Below are positions 25,332 to 34,964 of a DNA stretch of 40,125 nt, one piece after another. This DNA is from Oscillospiraceae bacterium (GTDB taxonomy: Bacteria; Bacillota; Clostridia; Oscillospirales; Ruminococcaceae): contig WRGW01000103.1 in NCBI GenBank assembly GCA_009786985.1, positions 1-40,125 on the forward strand. The letters are read 5' to 3'. The notes under the pieces were generated by a model. It did no database searches and was not told the DNA's origin. It worked only from the letters and a program-made list of their open reading frames with translations. Within the stretch, counting starts at the first letter, position 1. Each line of letters starts with the position of its first letter. The position numbers were made by a program, and so were the translations under genes.

Positions 25332-25343
25332 CTCTCGTTTTGC
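25332..25343 (-). repeat. Family D box abutting the flagellar operon protein stop
   Basis: GCAAAACGAGAG, one base off the common box, starts directly after the stop TAA (25344-25346). AGCTTTAGCT and a second-box-like GCTTGAAGGCAAA follow. Confidence 0.6.
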
Positions 25344-25754
25344 TTACATTATAATAGTCGAGTCAATGTTAGTAAAGACACTACCTTGTAAATCTGCACC
25401 TGCCATAGTTGTAATAACTTTGTTGTTTTTTACGCTGACTACAAACGCTGTTGAATCAACTAAAACTAAAGCATCATTACTCCCTTTACTTGCTGCCAAC
25501 TCAACTCCTCTGTTTAAGCGTTCGAGCTTTGAATTTGCTATTACATCGATATGTCTGCTCTCAATTCGACGCATTGCATGCCCTGAAAACTGCACACCAT
25601 CATTCGCTTTAGCAAGAATATCAGCAAAACTCTCGCCGTTTTCATTCAATCGACTAGAATCAGCTTCGGTTGGTTTATTGTCATGAATAGCACCGACATT
25701 ACCAGTAGTAACACTAATCTGCTGCCTGCTCTGCAAGAAGTCGTTAAGTTGCAT
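25344..25754 (-). CDS. Flagellar operon protein (TIGR02530-like)
   Basis: 136-residue protein found between flgD and flgE in Gram-positive flagellar operons. Typical segments are FSGHAMRRIESRHI, LERLNRGVELAASKGSNDALVLVD and TAFVVSVKNNKVITTM. Its role is not well defined; location suggests hook assembly. I chose the ATG at 25754 because AAAGGAGG lies upstream of it; a longer frame to 25829 would run through the hairpin after flgD. A family D box abuts its stop. Confidence 0.85.
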   Translation of the reverse strand: MQLNDFLQSRQQISVTTGNVGAIHDNKPTEADSSRLNENGESFADILAKANDGVQFSGHAMRRIESRHIDVIANSKLERLNRGVELAASKGSNDALVLVDSTAFVVSVKNNKVITTMAGADLQGSVFTNIDSTIIM

Positions 25755-25806
25755 AATAAAAGCACCTCCTTTACTATAATTTAACACTTGTTTTTTATAA
25801 AAATGA

Positions 25807-25835
25807 TAGGGCACGGCATGATTTACCATGCCCTA
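25807..25835. other. Hairpin between flgD and the flagellar operon protein
   Basis: TAGGGCA (25807-25813) pairs with TGCCCTA (25829-25835), with an alternative inner GGCATG/CATGCC pairing. A T-rich stretch follows on the minus strand. Possible mRNA processing or attenuation stem 12 bp after the flgD stop. Confidence 0.5.
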
Positions 25836-25846
25836 TATTTTCTTAC

Positions 25847-26518
25847 TTAGCCATCACCAGCAACCGTACCACCTGGTACTTGAGCTGATTCATCGAAATC
25901 GCCAGCGGCTTCAGGCGGTTCAACGATTGATACAGAGCTAAGCGGATACGCAACACCTTCAATGATGACGTTGATTGTACCACCTCTGATTTCAACACGT
26001 TCAACAATTCCAGTTTCAGAAATTGCAGTTCCATGTTCGTTGATAATAGCGACTGTTACATACTTACCGATTAGGCTTGTAGCGAATGCACCGTTATCAC
26101 CAGCCATGCCGTATCCTGGGTCTACTACCTGCATCACTCGGTCGAGTGGCCAACGCTGTCCGTTAATTACAAGGACAAATTCTCCACCAGTGAAATCAAC
26201 ACTCGAAACAATTCCAGTTTCAATCGCAAAACGTTCACCTGTTCCACTTGCAACTGATACAGTTCTGCCAATCATTGATTGTGCATAGTTAGCATTATTA
26301 AAGTACAACGCTTCCTGCTGAACTTGTAACGATGTGAAATTCGCCATATGCGATATAAAGTCCGTGTTAGACATAGGGTCTAACGGGTCTTGATTGGACA
26401 TTTCCGCAATCAAAAGCTGATAGAAAGTATCAATCGAGATTTCGTTACGTCTGTCATCTGCTAAGTGTGCGAATCTCTCGCGGTTCTGGATTATGTTACC
26501 TACACTATCTAAAGTCAT
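25847..26518 (-). CDS. flgD: Flagellar hook scaffolding protein FlgD
   Basis: Hook cap protein, 223 residues from the chosen start. The conserved N-terminal block is ISIDTFYQLLIAEMSNQDPLDPMSNTDFISHMANFTSLQ, followed by FlgD-type beta-domains (two repeats of GxxVSVASG/GKYVTVAI type). The frame is open to a TTG at 26593 overlapping the fliK stop, but AAGGAGG lies eight bases before the ATG at 26518, so I prefer that start. It ends just before a hairpin. Confidence 0.92.
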   Translation of the reverse strand: MTLDSVGNIIQNRERFAHLADDRRNEISIDTFYQLLIAEMSNQDPLDPMSNTDFISHMANFTSLQVQQEALYFNNANYAQSMIGRTVSVASGTGERFAIETGIVSSVDFTGGEFVLVINGQRWPLDRVMQVVDPGYGMAGDNGAFATSLIGKYVTVAIINEHGTAISETGIVERVEIRGGTINVIIEGVAYPLSSVSIVEPPEAAGDFDESAQVPGGTVAGDG

Positions 26519-26589
26519 GCCGATGTCCTCCTTAATTTTATTTAGTTCGTTATGTCTTTTATCTATCTCCCATGTTTGTCCCGTGTTTG

Positions 26590-28230
26590 TCAACCTGCCA
26601 TAAGTCGCATTTCCTCGACGATTTCAGCGAAACTAGCTGCTTTGTCCAAAGCATCCGCCTCATTTCCTTGGTCAGTACCTTCATCGCCTTGTTCAGAGCT
26701 TTGTTTGCCAGAACTACCCTCACCGTTTTCGAGATAATCAGACTTTGAGTCCAACTCATCAGCTATTTCAGTAGTAGCAACCACGACTTCATAACGTTCA
26801 ACAGTCATTCCGGTAATCCCTACCATTGCACGCACCGATTCACTCCTTGTAATGAGTAAATCACGTGCCTGCAGCGTCGCAGCGGTGATGACCACCGTGA
26901 TTTTTGAACCATCAACGAGGAGTTTGACTAAAACATCGCCAAGATGTTCTGGTTTGAGCATTACCTTAAATTCTTTGATTTCGCTCACTTGCAACATCTG
27001 TTCTTTAATCACAGAAGTCTGTGCAGTTTGCGTAGTCTGATTTTGAGAGCTATTTGCCAAATTATTCAGATTGTCACCCAGACCGTTTTTAGGATTACTC
27101 AGCAACGCCTGTTCGACTTGTGAAGCTGTTATAACAACATCTTCTTCCGAATACGCCAAAGCACCTTGAACACTCGTAGCAGTTTCGCTTACGTTCTTAG
27201 TATTTTGGGTATTTTGGGCATTCACAGAAGCACTAGCGTTTACATTTAATGCCTCAAGTTCAGAGACAATTGCTTCGCCAACTTGAGCTACAGCAGTTTT
27301 GTAAACTCCTGCATTTTCTGAATATGCTGAATTTACGGTTTTCGGGTTATTCACAACCCCTTGAACCGCTTTTGCCATTACTTCAGAGTTAGTTTCAAAA
27401 CCAGTTGTCGATTGTGTAACTCCAGTAGCTAAATTAGCTTCAACAGTTTGTTTTTCTGTATAGGATTCTATATTTTCTTGATTGTTTCCTTCAAGATTCC
27501 CAAGTGCATTCGGCACTTCAAGGGAAACACCATCTTTGGTAAGCAATTCGGCAGACAAAATTTGCGTAGATTCTGATTCTCCAGATTTAAGCGAGTACAA
27601 TGCCTCAGCTGCGATTTTCACAGCAGAAACTTCGTCCTCAGATTCTCCAGATTTTCTAAATCCAATCTCGCAACCATCTACGACATTTTTTTGAGTCGTA
27701 TTGCTTTCCTCAGTCCCGATGTCTGAAACTTCATCACACAAAAATCCCATGTTAATGAATAACTGCTCAAGCCCTTGTTCAAACTCTTCCACTGTTGCAA
27801 ACTGGTTTTCGAGATTTTCAACTCCGCCCAATTCAGCTAACAGATTTTGCAGATTCGATATTTCGATTGTATTCTCGTCAGAATTCCAAGTGTCACCCGA
27901 TACCGTCATCTCTGGTAAAAAAGGCAAAACAATAGTATTCGCACAGTCACCAGTTATCCCCGTAACTGAAGCGTTTTCACAAGTAAGACTCATATCATCC
28001 AATTCTTGCACTACTGTAGACTCACCTTGATTTCCCCGAACATTCTCTTGGGAACTCTTTTGATTTTTTAGACAAGACATAAATTCTGAAAAAGACATTT
28101 CGCCAGCATTATCTGAATCAGCACCGAACTGAAGCCCATCAGCTCCTCCTTGTTCTGAAACACCAGCAAGATTTTGTGCCAAACCTGCCAGACCTTGTAA
28201 CATTTTAATAGCATTACTATTCACGTTCAT
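26590..28230 (-). CDS. fliK: Flagellar hook-length control protein FliK
   Basis: 546-residue ruler protein that is secreted during hook growth and triggers the FlhB switch. The N-terminal two-thirds is low-complexity, acidic and Ser/Asn/Gln-rich. The conserved C-terminal domain is at about 405-480: VMLKPEHLGDVLVKLLVDGSKITVVI and LITRSESVRAMVGITGMTVERYEV. The tail is acidic. AAAGGAGGTG precedes the ATG, and a consensus sigma-A promoter lies 40 bp upstream. No motE/ylxF gene lies between fliJ and fliK. Confidence 0.92.
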   Translation of the reverse strand: MNVNSNAIKMLQGLAGLAQNLAGVSEQGGADGLQFGADSDNAGEMSFSEFMSCLKNQKSSQENVRGNQGESTVVQELDDMSLTCENASVTGITGDCANTIVLPFLPEMTVSGDTWNSDENTIEISNLQNLLAELGGVENLENQFATVEEFEQGLEQLFINMGFLCDEVSDIGTEESNTTQKNVVDGCEIGFRKSGESEDEVSAVKIAAEALYSLKSGESESTQILSAELLTKDGVSLEVPNALGNLEGNNQENIESYTEKQTVEANLATGVTQSTTGFETNSEVMAKAVQGVVNNPKTVNSAYSENAGVYKTAVAQVGEAIVSELEALNVNASASVNAQNTQNTKNVSETATSVQGALAYSEEDVVITASQVEQALLSNPKNGLGDNLNNLANSSQNQTTQTAQTSVIKEQMLQVSEIKEFKVMLKPEHLGDVLVKLLVDGSKITVVITAATLQARDLLITRSESVRAMVGITGMTVERYEVVVATTEIADELDSKSDYLENGEGSSGKQSSEQGDEGTDQGNEADALDKAASFAEIVEEMRLMAG

Positions 28231-28269
28231 AATTAACTCACACCTCCTTTCTAAAAAATATTACTCTTT

Positions 28270-28298
28270 ATTATACACTACTCTAAATAAAAAGTCAA
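28270..28298 (-). promoter_or_regulatory. Sigma-A promoter ahead of fliK
   Basis: -35 TTGACT (28293-28298), 17 bp and -10 TATAAT (28270-28275) on the minus strand, in the 199-bp fliJ-fliK gap. It would provide a second transcription start for the hook, motor and export genes downstream. Confidence 0.88.
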
Positions 28299-28429
28299 CC
28301 CTATTAAACACAATTTGCCAATAAATTTTGTATTTTTTTAATTTTCGTCATTTTGTTATAAATTAAGCAAATCTCAGCACAAAATTTGTCTATAATAGCT
28401 GTACAGCGATTTAGTTGTCATTGGATTTA

Positions 28430-28882
28430 CTAATTTGATATTTGTTTTCTGAAGCGTTCACCACTCACAAATTCTTCTATGAACAACTCTTCCTCTTTCA
28501 TTTCTGCATACTTATGCTCTTCAAACTGCCGTTCTTCCAACTTTTCGAGGGTGCTGACCTCTTTAGTCGCCTCGATTACAATTTGTAATTGTGTTTCGAC
28601 TTCGACCTGTTTTAACGCAATTTCACGCTTTAGCTCATGTACTTCCTGCTGTTTGAATGTAATAAATCGCTTGCGTGCGGCAAAATCCGCTGGTGCTATG
28701 CTTTTTAGCATGGCATACTCAAGCTCGTTGCTTTTCATATCAACCAATCGCATTAACTCATCGAGTTTTAGCTTCAACTGATTAAGCTCCTTCTGCAAAA
28801 TACCTAAGTTGTTTTTTTCGGATTCCAAGATTTGTTCTTTATAATTCTGGAGTTTTTCCATCGAAAACTGGAATTTTTTCAT
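28430..28882 (-). CDS. fliJ: Flagellar export protein FliJ
   Basis: 150-residue, mostly helical coiled-coil protein that links FliI to the FlhA gate. KFQFSMEKLQNYKEQILESEKNN at the N-terminus is typical, and the rest is Glu/Lys/Gln heptads. The ATG at 28882 is preceded by GGAGAGG; a longer frame exists without better support. It lies directly downstream of fliI. Confidence 0.88.
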   Translation of the reverse strand: MKKFQFSMEKLQNYKEQILESEKNNLGILQKELNQLKLKLDELMRLVDMKSNELEYAMLKSIAPADFAARKRFITFKQQEVHELKREIALKQVEVETQLQIVIEATKEVSTLEKLEERQFEEHKYAEMKEEELFIEEFVSGERFRKQISN

Positions 28883-28923
28883 ACACACCGCACCTCTCCA
28901 AAATACCAATTATAGACTACATT

Positions 28924-30396
28924 TTAAACCACTGCAGTTTGCCCTGCCCCCCCTGACGACGGCGAATAAGGCGAACCTTGTGCCTGTTGCAAGAGCTGTT
29001 CAGGCGTTGGTTGATTAGAAATACCAGCCCCACCCGACGCACCCAGCGTTCCAGACATCGCCCCAACTGGTCTTCGATTCCCAGCCTTATCAGCAACGAC
29101 TACTTGTTTTAACATCGCAACTGTTTCATCTAAATCGAATGATTCATTAACTTTTTGTTTCAAAAATGCGTTTATTTCATCGATTTTGTCAATCGCTTCA
29201 TCTAACTTGGGATTTGTACCCTTTTTATATGCACCGATTGTAATCAAATCGTAGTTATCATCATAAAGTGCCAACAAATCTCTTAGCCTGTTAGCTGCCT
29301 CATTATGGTCTTCCGGACAGATAATCGTCATAAGCCTTGAAATACTTCCAAGAATATCAATTGCTGGATAATGGTTTCGTGCTGCAATTTTCCTCGAAAG
29401 AATGATATGACCGTCAATAATACCTCTCACTGTATCAGAAATCGGCTCATTTGTATCATCACCTTCGACTAATACCGCATAAATTCCAGTGATACTACCA
29501 GTCTCAAAACTTCCTGCACGTTCAAGCAATTTCGGGAGTGCGGAATAAATCGACGGCGTATATCCGCGTGCAATAGGCGGTTCGCCAATCGAAAGCCCCA
29601 CTTCTCTTTGAGCCATCGCAAATCTCGTCAGGTTGTCCATCATCAAAAGAACATCTTTGCCTTGTTGCATAAAATATTCAGCAATTGCGGTTGCTGTAAG
29701 TGGACATTTGTTTCTGAGCATTGCAGGCTGGTCGCCAGTAGCGACGACTACAACAGAACGTGCCATACCCTCATCACCAAGGTCATTTTCGATGAATTCA
29801 CGAACCTCTCTCCCACGCTCACCTACAAGAGCTATTACGTTCAAATCCGCTTTAACTTTTCGTGCAACCATGCCCATTAGCGTAGATTTACCAACACCAG
29901 AGCCTGCAAAAATTCCAATTCTTTGTCCTTTACCAAGTGTAAGAAGTCCATCAATCGCTTTTACCCCCATCTCGAGCGGTTCAGAGATTTTGGGGCGTGT
30001 AAGTGGATTTACACTAATTCCAGTAATTGGTAAACTCCCTGTATATTCAATTTCACCTTTGCCATCGAGAGGTCTTCCAATTGCGTCAATAATTCGTCCA
30101 ACTAAATCTGGAGTAGTTTTTACCATGAGTTTTTCGCCAGTATTGTCAACAATACTACCAGGTCCGATTCCTTCGATGTCGGTATAAGGCATCAGTAAAA
30201 CTTTGCTTGAATTAAATCCCACAACTTCAGCATAGACAAATTCTTTCATATCTTTACTGAAAATTCTGCAAACATCACCAATGTTACAAGAAGGACCACT
30301 AGCCTCAATGGTCATACCGATAATTTTCTCGATTTTACCCATATTACGGCAGGAATCGAAAATATCTAATTCTTTACGGAAACCTCTTAAATCCAT
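28924..30396 (-). CDS. fliI: Flagellum-specific ATPase FliI
   Basis: Export ATPase, 490 residues. Walker A is GSGVGKST at 165-172 (K170), with VALVGERGREVREFIEND and the Walker B region DVLLMMDNLTRFAMAQREVGLS. The family length is about 435-440; here a Gly/Pro/Ser/Gln-rich tail of some 40-50 residues (about 440-490, containing GASGGAGISNQP) extends past the helical C-terminal domain. It is flanked by fliH and fliJ, as expected. Confidence 0.97.
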   Translation of the reverse strand: MDLRGFRKELDIFDSCRNMGKIEKIIGMTIEASGPSCNIGDVCRIFSKDMKEFVYAEVVGFNSSKVLLMPYTDIEGIGPGSIVDNTGEKLMVKTTPDLVGRIIDAIGRPLDGKGEIEYTGSLPITGISVNPLTRPKISEPLEMGVKAIDGLLTLGKGQRIGIFAGSGVGKSTLMGMVARKVKADLNVIALVGERGREVREFIENDLGDEGMARSVVVVATGDQPAMLRNKCPLTATAIAEYFMQQGKDVLLMMDNLTRFAMAQREVGLSIGEPPIARGYTPSIYSALPKLLERAGSFETGSITGIYAVLVEGDDTNEPISDTVRGIIDGHIILSRKIAARNHYPAIDILGSISRLMTIICPEDHNEAANRLRDLLALYDDNYDLITIGAYKKGTNPKLDEAIDKIDEINAFLKQKVNESFDLDETVAMLKQVVVADKAGNRRPVGAMSGTLGASGGAGISNQPTPEQLLQQAQGSPYSPSSGGAGQTAVV

Positions 30397-30425
30397 TCGT
30401 TCCTACCCTTTAATTTTTTCTTTAC

Positions 30426-31484
30426 TTAGTCTTCACTTTCTTCGTCTGAATCAATTTCGTCTGGTTTTATCTTAGAATTAATTGAATTAATTACATTAGT
30501 TTTATCAACTAATTTTTTTTCAAAAGGAATATCCGCAGAAGCATTTCTGAACTTGCCTTTTCCTATATTCTCTATCATTTTAAGTTGCGTCTGAATTCCT
30601 GCATCGGTAATTTCGCTTCCATTATCCAAAATCAATGTGCCTTTAGGAGCATCTTTTAGAATTTCAAACTCAACCACTTGTTTAGTATCACCCAAATTCC
30701 CGAAAACGCGAGAAAGCTCATCTAAATCAACATTCGCCGATTCCTCGACATCGATTTTTGATAACGAAACTTTCACAAAAGCAGAACCCCTAAATCCACG
30801 TGCCGTTTCTTTAAGCATTTTCGATATAACAGACTTGTCTTTCTGGTTCAAACTGTTGGCTGTGATTTTGTTAGAAATCGTAAAAATCAAGTCAAACAAC
30901 TGATTTTCGTACTCCTTAAAAATCTTGGCTTTTTCTTCCGGAATCCGTTCAAACGCCACTGTTAATTCGCGAAGCGTTTCGCCGCACTCTTCACGCCCTT
31001 TAGCAAATCCATCTTCGTGACCTGCTTTTTCACCAGCCTCATATCCGTCAGAATAGCCCGATTTTTCAGCTTCTTTACGAATATTTACTGCATCTTTTTC
31101 AGCAGCGTTTCTTACAAGTTCGGCGGTTTCAGTTGCCTCTTCAACCGCTTTGAACGAGTCAGCTTCAGCTTCTTCAAAAACTTTCTTGCATTTTTCCTCG
31201 TATTCCGCTTTCATTTGTGTACAAGCTTTTTTATGTTCAGCGACGATTTCATCAACGCGTTCTTCGAGTTTATCACGGTATTCTTGCTCAGTTTTTGCAC
31301 GACGTTCAGAAGATGATAATTCTTTTTTCTGCGCTTTAACACCCGACTCATTCTCGCCATTATCAATTGAACGTGTTTTAATTGTTTCATTTGGCGAAAA
31401 CATAATATTAGACGGTGCAATTCCGACTACACTGACAAAATCACCCTGCCCAGAACTCCCGGTCTGTTTGATAATACCACCCAC
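30426..31484 (-). CDS. fliH: Flagellar assembly protein FliH
   Basis: Regulator of FliI that ties it to the C ring, 352 residues and longer than the common 230-260. A charged coiled-coil region (about 50-160, many Glu/Lys/Ala heptads) includes GYSDGYEAGEKAGHEDGFAKG, a glycine-spaced repeat typical of FliH. The C-terminal V1/FliH-like domain contains VKVSLSKIDVEESANVD and GTLILDNGSEITDAGIQTQL. The last 40 residues are basic then acidic. Confidence 0.9.
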   Translation of the reverse strand: MGGIIKQTGSSGQGDFVSVVGIAPSNIMFSPNETIKTRSIDNGENESGVKAQKKELSSSERRAKTEQEYRDKLEERVDEIVAEHKKACTQMKAEYEEKCKKVFEEAEADSFKAVEEATETAELVRNAAEKDAVNIRKEAEKSGYSDGYEAGEKAGHEDGFAKGREECGETLRELTVAFERIPEEKAKIFKEYENQLFDLIFTISNKITANSLNQKDKSVISKMLKETARGFRGSAFVKVSLSKIDVEESANVDLDELSRVFGNLGDTKQVVEFEILKDAPKGTLILDNGSEITDAGIQTQLKMIENIGKGKFRNASADIPFEKKLVDKTNVINSINSKIKPDEIDSDEESED

Positions 31485-31512
31485 AAAATCACACCGCCCT
31501 TTTACTAAATAT

Positions 31513-31618
31513 TATTACTCCACAAAAAAGCCTTATTAAATCAGGCAAATCCTAATATAGGACTTTTCGTTGCTCCAAATGCCTCTGTTTCTCATCTGTC
31601 TACGGCAGACAACAAAAG
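31513..31618 (-). repeat. Family A repeat, copy 3 (diverged, inverted)
   Basis: Read on the plus strand this resembles the reverse complement of the other two copies. Matches include TATTACTCCRCAA, CTTTTCGTTGC, AAATGCCTCTGTTTCTC and CTACGGCAGACAAC. The middle (31526-31560) has drifted. It fills the fliG-fliH gap within the operon. Confidence 0.6.
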
Positions 31619-31661
31619 CCTATTTCATTAAAAACCTAGGCAAATAATCGAGTTAAACAAG

Positions 31662-32690
31662 TTAGGCAACAAAATCGTCCGCACCACCGCGGTTAATTTC
31701 GAGAACATTCTCATCTTCCAATCGGCGGATTGTTGCAACGATTTTCTGTTGTGCTTCCTCAACATCTCTCATCCTCACGTTAGATAGGTATTCAACGTCA
31801 GTTTGCGTGGTTTCACGCATACGAGAAGACATATTTGCATAAATGATTTCTGCAACCTCTTGGTTTGAACCTTTGATTGCAACCGCCAAATCTTTTGCAT
31901 CGATTTCTTTGAGGAACGTTTGAATAGCAATTGAATCGAGAAGTGCAATATCCTCGAAAACGAACATTTTTTTGCGAATCTCTTCAGCAAGTTTTGGGTC
32001 TTTTTGCAAAAGTTCGTCAAAGATGAATTTTTCAGTCGTTCTATCAACGCTGTTAAGAACATCAGCAACCCAACTAACACCACCGACTTCCATTGAATCC
32101 ATGGTCGCAAGATTTGCATACTTGCGTTCGAGCGTTTGTTCAATCGATTTAACAACGTCTGGAGCTGCCGAGTCCATTCTTGCCATACGCTCAACTACAT
32201 CAATTCTTATATCTTTAGGGAGTTCAGGCAATATAGCTGACGCTTGGTCGCTACGTGCGTAAGACAAAATGAGTGCAATTGTTTGCGGGTGTTCATTTTG
32301 AACAATCGCCAACAAGTTTTTGTAATCTGATTTACGAACAAATGCAAACGCTTTTGTTTTGAGTTGTTTAGTGATTTTATCAAACAACGCACTCGCTTGT
32401 TGTGAACCAAACGCTTTTTCCAAAACTTCACGTGCATACTCAACACCGCCCTCAGAAATAACTTTCTGGGTCAAACAAAGTTCATAAAAATCATTAAGCA
32501 CAGCCTCAACTTGTTCTGAAGGCCAATAATCTAATTTAGCAACTTCGAGTGTCAAATGCTCGATTTCATCGTCCGAAAAGTGCTTGAATACAGCAGATGC
32601 GTTTTCTGCACCAATCGACGATAATACCAATGCCGCTTTTTGAATAGAAGTCATATTGACTTCAACAGGCTTCTTTACTTCTTCTGGCAT
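31662..32690 (-). CDS. fliG: Flagellar motor switch protein FliG
   Basis: C-ring torque protein, 342 residues. The N-domain has MTSIQKAALVLSSIGAENASAVFKHF, the middle has NEHPQTIALILSYARSDQASAILPELP, and the C-domain has EEIRKKMFVFEDIALLDSIAIQTFLKEID and LAVAIKGSNQEVAEIIYANMSSRM, the charged face that meets MotA. I use the ATG at 32690 after GGTGGGG; an upstream in-frame start at 32735 lacks a site. It follows fliF. Confidence 0.96.
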   Translation of the reverse strand: MPEEVKKPVEVNMTSIQKAALVLSSIGAENASAVFKHFSDDEIEHLTLEVAKLDYWPSEQVEAVLNDFYELCLTQKVISEGGVEYAREVLEKAFGSQQASALFDKITKQLKTKAFAFVRKSDYKNLLAIVQNEHPQTIALILSYARSDQASAILPELPKDIRIDVVERMARMDSAAPDVVKSIEQTLERKYANLATMDSMEVGGVSWVADVLNSVDRTTEKFIFDELLQKDPKLAEEIRKKMFVFEDIALLDSIAIQTFLKEIDAKDLAVAIKGSNQEVAEIIYANMSSRMRETTQTDVEYLSNVRMRDVEEAQQKIVATIRRLEDENVLEINRGGADDFVA

Positions 32691-32804
32691 TTCCCCACCA
32701 TCCTTCACCCGAGTACGCAATAACAAACTCGCCACACGTACTCAAGAATTGTTTAGTTTTTACTAAGATTTTTGCCATATTCCATGTTAAGTTAAGAGTT
32801 ATAC

Positions 32805-34445
32805 TTAAGGTGTATCCTCGTCACGCAACCATGTTCTAATAAGTTGTGCGATGATTTCAGGGTTAGAGCGTGTGAACTCACGGATTTCACGTTTGAGTAC
32901 AACATCTTTGGTTTCGTTTTCGTCTAAAAGGCTCGGCAAATCGAAACCTTCTGGTTCTTCTTGAAGAGGTTGGAACGAATCTTCTCTCAAATAGCCACTC
33001 GGACCATCGACCGCAGGAATAAATCCTCTTGCACGAACCAAACGCTTTTTCTTAGAATTAGATGTAGTAATCGCCAAAATCAACAGAATAATCAACAGGA
33101 TGCCGAGTGGAACGATAATCCAAATCAAGACATTACGTGTGAAGATTCCATCTCTTCCTACTTCTGGTGGCGGAACAGGTGGGATAAAGAAGATTTCGGT
33201 AGCAAACGCAACCTCGTTTGCACCAGTTGCATTAGCAACAATTGCTTCCCATTCAGCCATTTGTGCTGGAGGCATTGGTTCACGATTTACTACTACCGAT
33301 GCCGATACATTGCGAATTCGTAAGCCGTTATCACGATAAGTTTCAACTCGGCGGCTAATTTCGTAGTTCATTTCACGGAGATTTTCAAGGAAAAATTCCT
33401 CGCCCGCCTCAAGGTCTGGGATTGTTGGATAACCTGGTGCAATGTCAGAGTTACCAAAAGTTCCAACTGGACCACCAATTAAAGCAGTACCACCTGCCGC
33501 CATTTTTTCGACTATGTTTCTAATTACACCACGGTCAGTCCCTGCAACCGGGATAAATTCTTCACTTTCTACCGTACGGTCTTCGCTGTTATCTAAAATC
33601 GCATTAACCGCAAGAGAGTAGTTACCAGGACCGTACACCCTTTCAAGCAAAGGTTGCAAGCTACGCAAAGCGTTCTCGGCAATAAGCTCTTTGAAAGACG
33701 CTTCCATCGCCATACGTTGCTGAAGAAGTGCGAGTTCGGAGCCTGGGTCAGTAATATCATCAGTCCCTGGTATAAGCGGCATACCGTTACCATCAGTTAC
33801 AGTAATATGGTCAGCATCAAGCCCTGGCACTGAGTTCAGAACAAACAAGTGAATACCTTCAATTTGGTCATTAGTAAGATATTCACCCATCCTAAGAGTT
33901 ACTCGCACAGACGCACGCGACTCCTCACGATTGTTTATCATTACAAAATTTCTTGTTTCAGGCACATGAAGGATTACCTGCGAACGCTCAACTTGTGGGA
34001 TTTCGTTTAAGTACTGTACAATCCAATCTTGCAATTGTTGGCGTTGTACTTCGGTAATCTGTGCACCAGTAGAGAACATATCGACACCGTCTCGCCAGAT
34101 GTCATTGTTTCCGCCCGGCCTTGGCAATCCAGCTTCACTAAGCGCTCTTAAACCTGCCATTCTTTGATTTTCACGAATAAAAACTTCATGATTGCGATTA
34201 ACACGGAATTCATCAATTTCCGCTTCAGCAAGTGCAATTTCCATCTGAAGTGCTTCATCACGGTCAGAAGCCCTAACAAGCAAAGACATCTCTGAGCTAT
34301 TCAAAACTACTGTAAGTATAATCGCAGTCAAAATCACCGCTGCTGCTACTGCGAGCGAAATAATCTGGGTTCTACGAGAAATGCCTGTCCATTTATCTTT
34401 GGCAGATACATAAATCAAAGAAACCTTACCTTTGAATTTTTCCAT
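32805..34445 (-). CDS. fliF: Flagellar MS-ring protein FliF
   Basis: Membrane ring scaffold, 546 residues. TM1 is about 24-46, then the periplasmic ring-building modules (REAGLPRPG-type ALSEAGLPRPG, and NEIPQVERSQVILHVPE), a low-complexity stalk, TM2 at about 440-462, and a cytoplasmic C-terminus that binds FliG. I chose the ATG at 34445; an earlier TTG has no ribosome binding site, though the one here (GGAAG, then AGGATT) is also atypical in spacing. Confidence 0.94.
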   Translation of the reverse strand: MEKFKGKVSLIYVSAKDKWTGISRRTQIISLAVAAAVILTAIILTVVLNSSEMSLLVRASDRDEALQMEIALAEAEIDEFRVNRNHEVFIRENQRMAGLRALSEAGLPRPGGNNDIWRDGVDMFSTGAQITEVQRQQLQDWIVQYLNEIPQVERSQVILHVPETRNFVMINNREESRASVRVTLRMGEYLTNDQIEGIHLFVLNSVPGLDADHITVTDGNGMPLIPGTDDITDPGSELALLQQRMAMEASFKELIAENALRSLQPLLERVYGPGNYSLAVNAILDNSEDRTVESEEFIPVAGTDRGVIRNIVEKMAAGGTALIGGPVGTFGNSDIAPGYPTIPDLEAGEEFFLENLREMNYEISRRVETYRDNGLRIRNVSASVVVNREPMPPAQMAEWEAIVANATGANEVAFATEIFFIPPVPPPEVGRDGIFTRNVLIWIIVPLGILLIILLILAITTSNSKKKRLVRARGFIPAVDGPSGYLREDSFQPLQEEPEGFDLPSLLDENETKDVVLKREIREFTRSNPEIIAQLIRTWLRDEDTP

Positions 34446-34521
34446 AATCCTAACAATCTTCCTTTTCTTTCTATACAAAAATAGAAATAAATTTTGTTAC
34501 TGTTTGCAAGTTAAGCTATAA

Positions 34522-34842
34522 TCAGAATTGCAATCTCATAATTTCATTGTAAGCATCTAACACAGAGTTACGAACAGTTACGAGTAAATCTGTAGCAATT
34601 TCAGCTTTTGTGATGTTTAACATCATTTGTTCAAGATTATCGGTTTCGCCAAGCATAATCGCAATCCTGTCTTGATTAGCGACTTGGTTTGTGTCGATAG
34701 CATCGCTCATTACGCGCGAAAAAACATCAAGAAAAGTCGGCTGTTCAGTATCAATACGTGAACCAGCATCATTTTGATTGTTTGTGTTATTTGTAGGCGT
34801 TCCAATCGAACCCACATGAGTAGTTATAGGTATAATATTCAT
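34522..34842 (-). CDS. fliE: Flagellar hook-basal body protein FliE
   Basis: 106-residue junction protein between the MS ring and the rod. The C-terminal pattern LEQMMLNITKAEIATDLLVTVRNSVLDAYNEIMRLQF is diagnostic, and the N-terminus is Asn/Thr-rich. AAGGTGG precedes the ATG. It lies between flgC and fliF. Confidence 0.95.
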   Translation of the reverse strand: MNIIPITTHVGSIGTPTNNTNNQNDAGSRIDTEQPTFLDVFSRVMSDAIDTNQVANQDRIAIMLGETDNLEQMMLNITKAEIATDLLVTVRNSVLDAYNEIMRLQF

Positions 34843-34888
34843 AATTCCACCTTTAATATTTTCAAAAATTTAAAATTTAGCGTTTTAG

Positions 34889-34964
34889 CCCTTGTTTGGC
34901 TTCCGTCGAGATACCCCACTCCAAACGAGCAAAGCCCGTTTTGCGGGGGATACTCTTGTTTTGC
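34889..34964 (-). repeat. Family D repeat unit after flgC
   Basis: The box GCAAAACAAGAG (34953-34964) directly follows the flgC stop TAA. Next come a GC-rich segment able to pair (CCCGCAAAACGGG...), the second conserved segment CTCGACGGAA, and a further box GCCAAACAAGGG (34889-34900). It has the same order as the pgk-side array but lies inside the flagellar operon between flgC and fliE. Confidence 0.75.

Noticed and set aside
26519-26593. N-terminal extension of FlgD from a TTG overlapping fliK
   Set aside because: A strong AAGGAGG site precedes the ATG at 26518 and falls within the extension, which shows no FlgD similarity.
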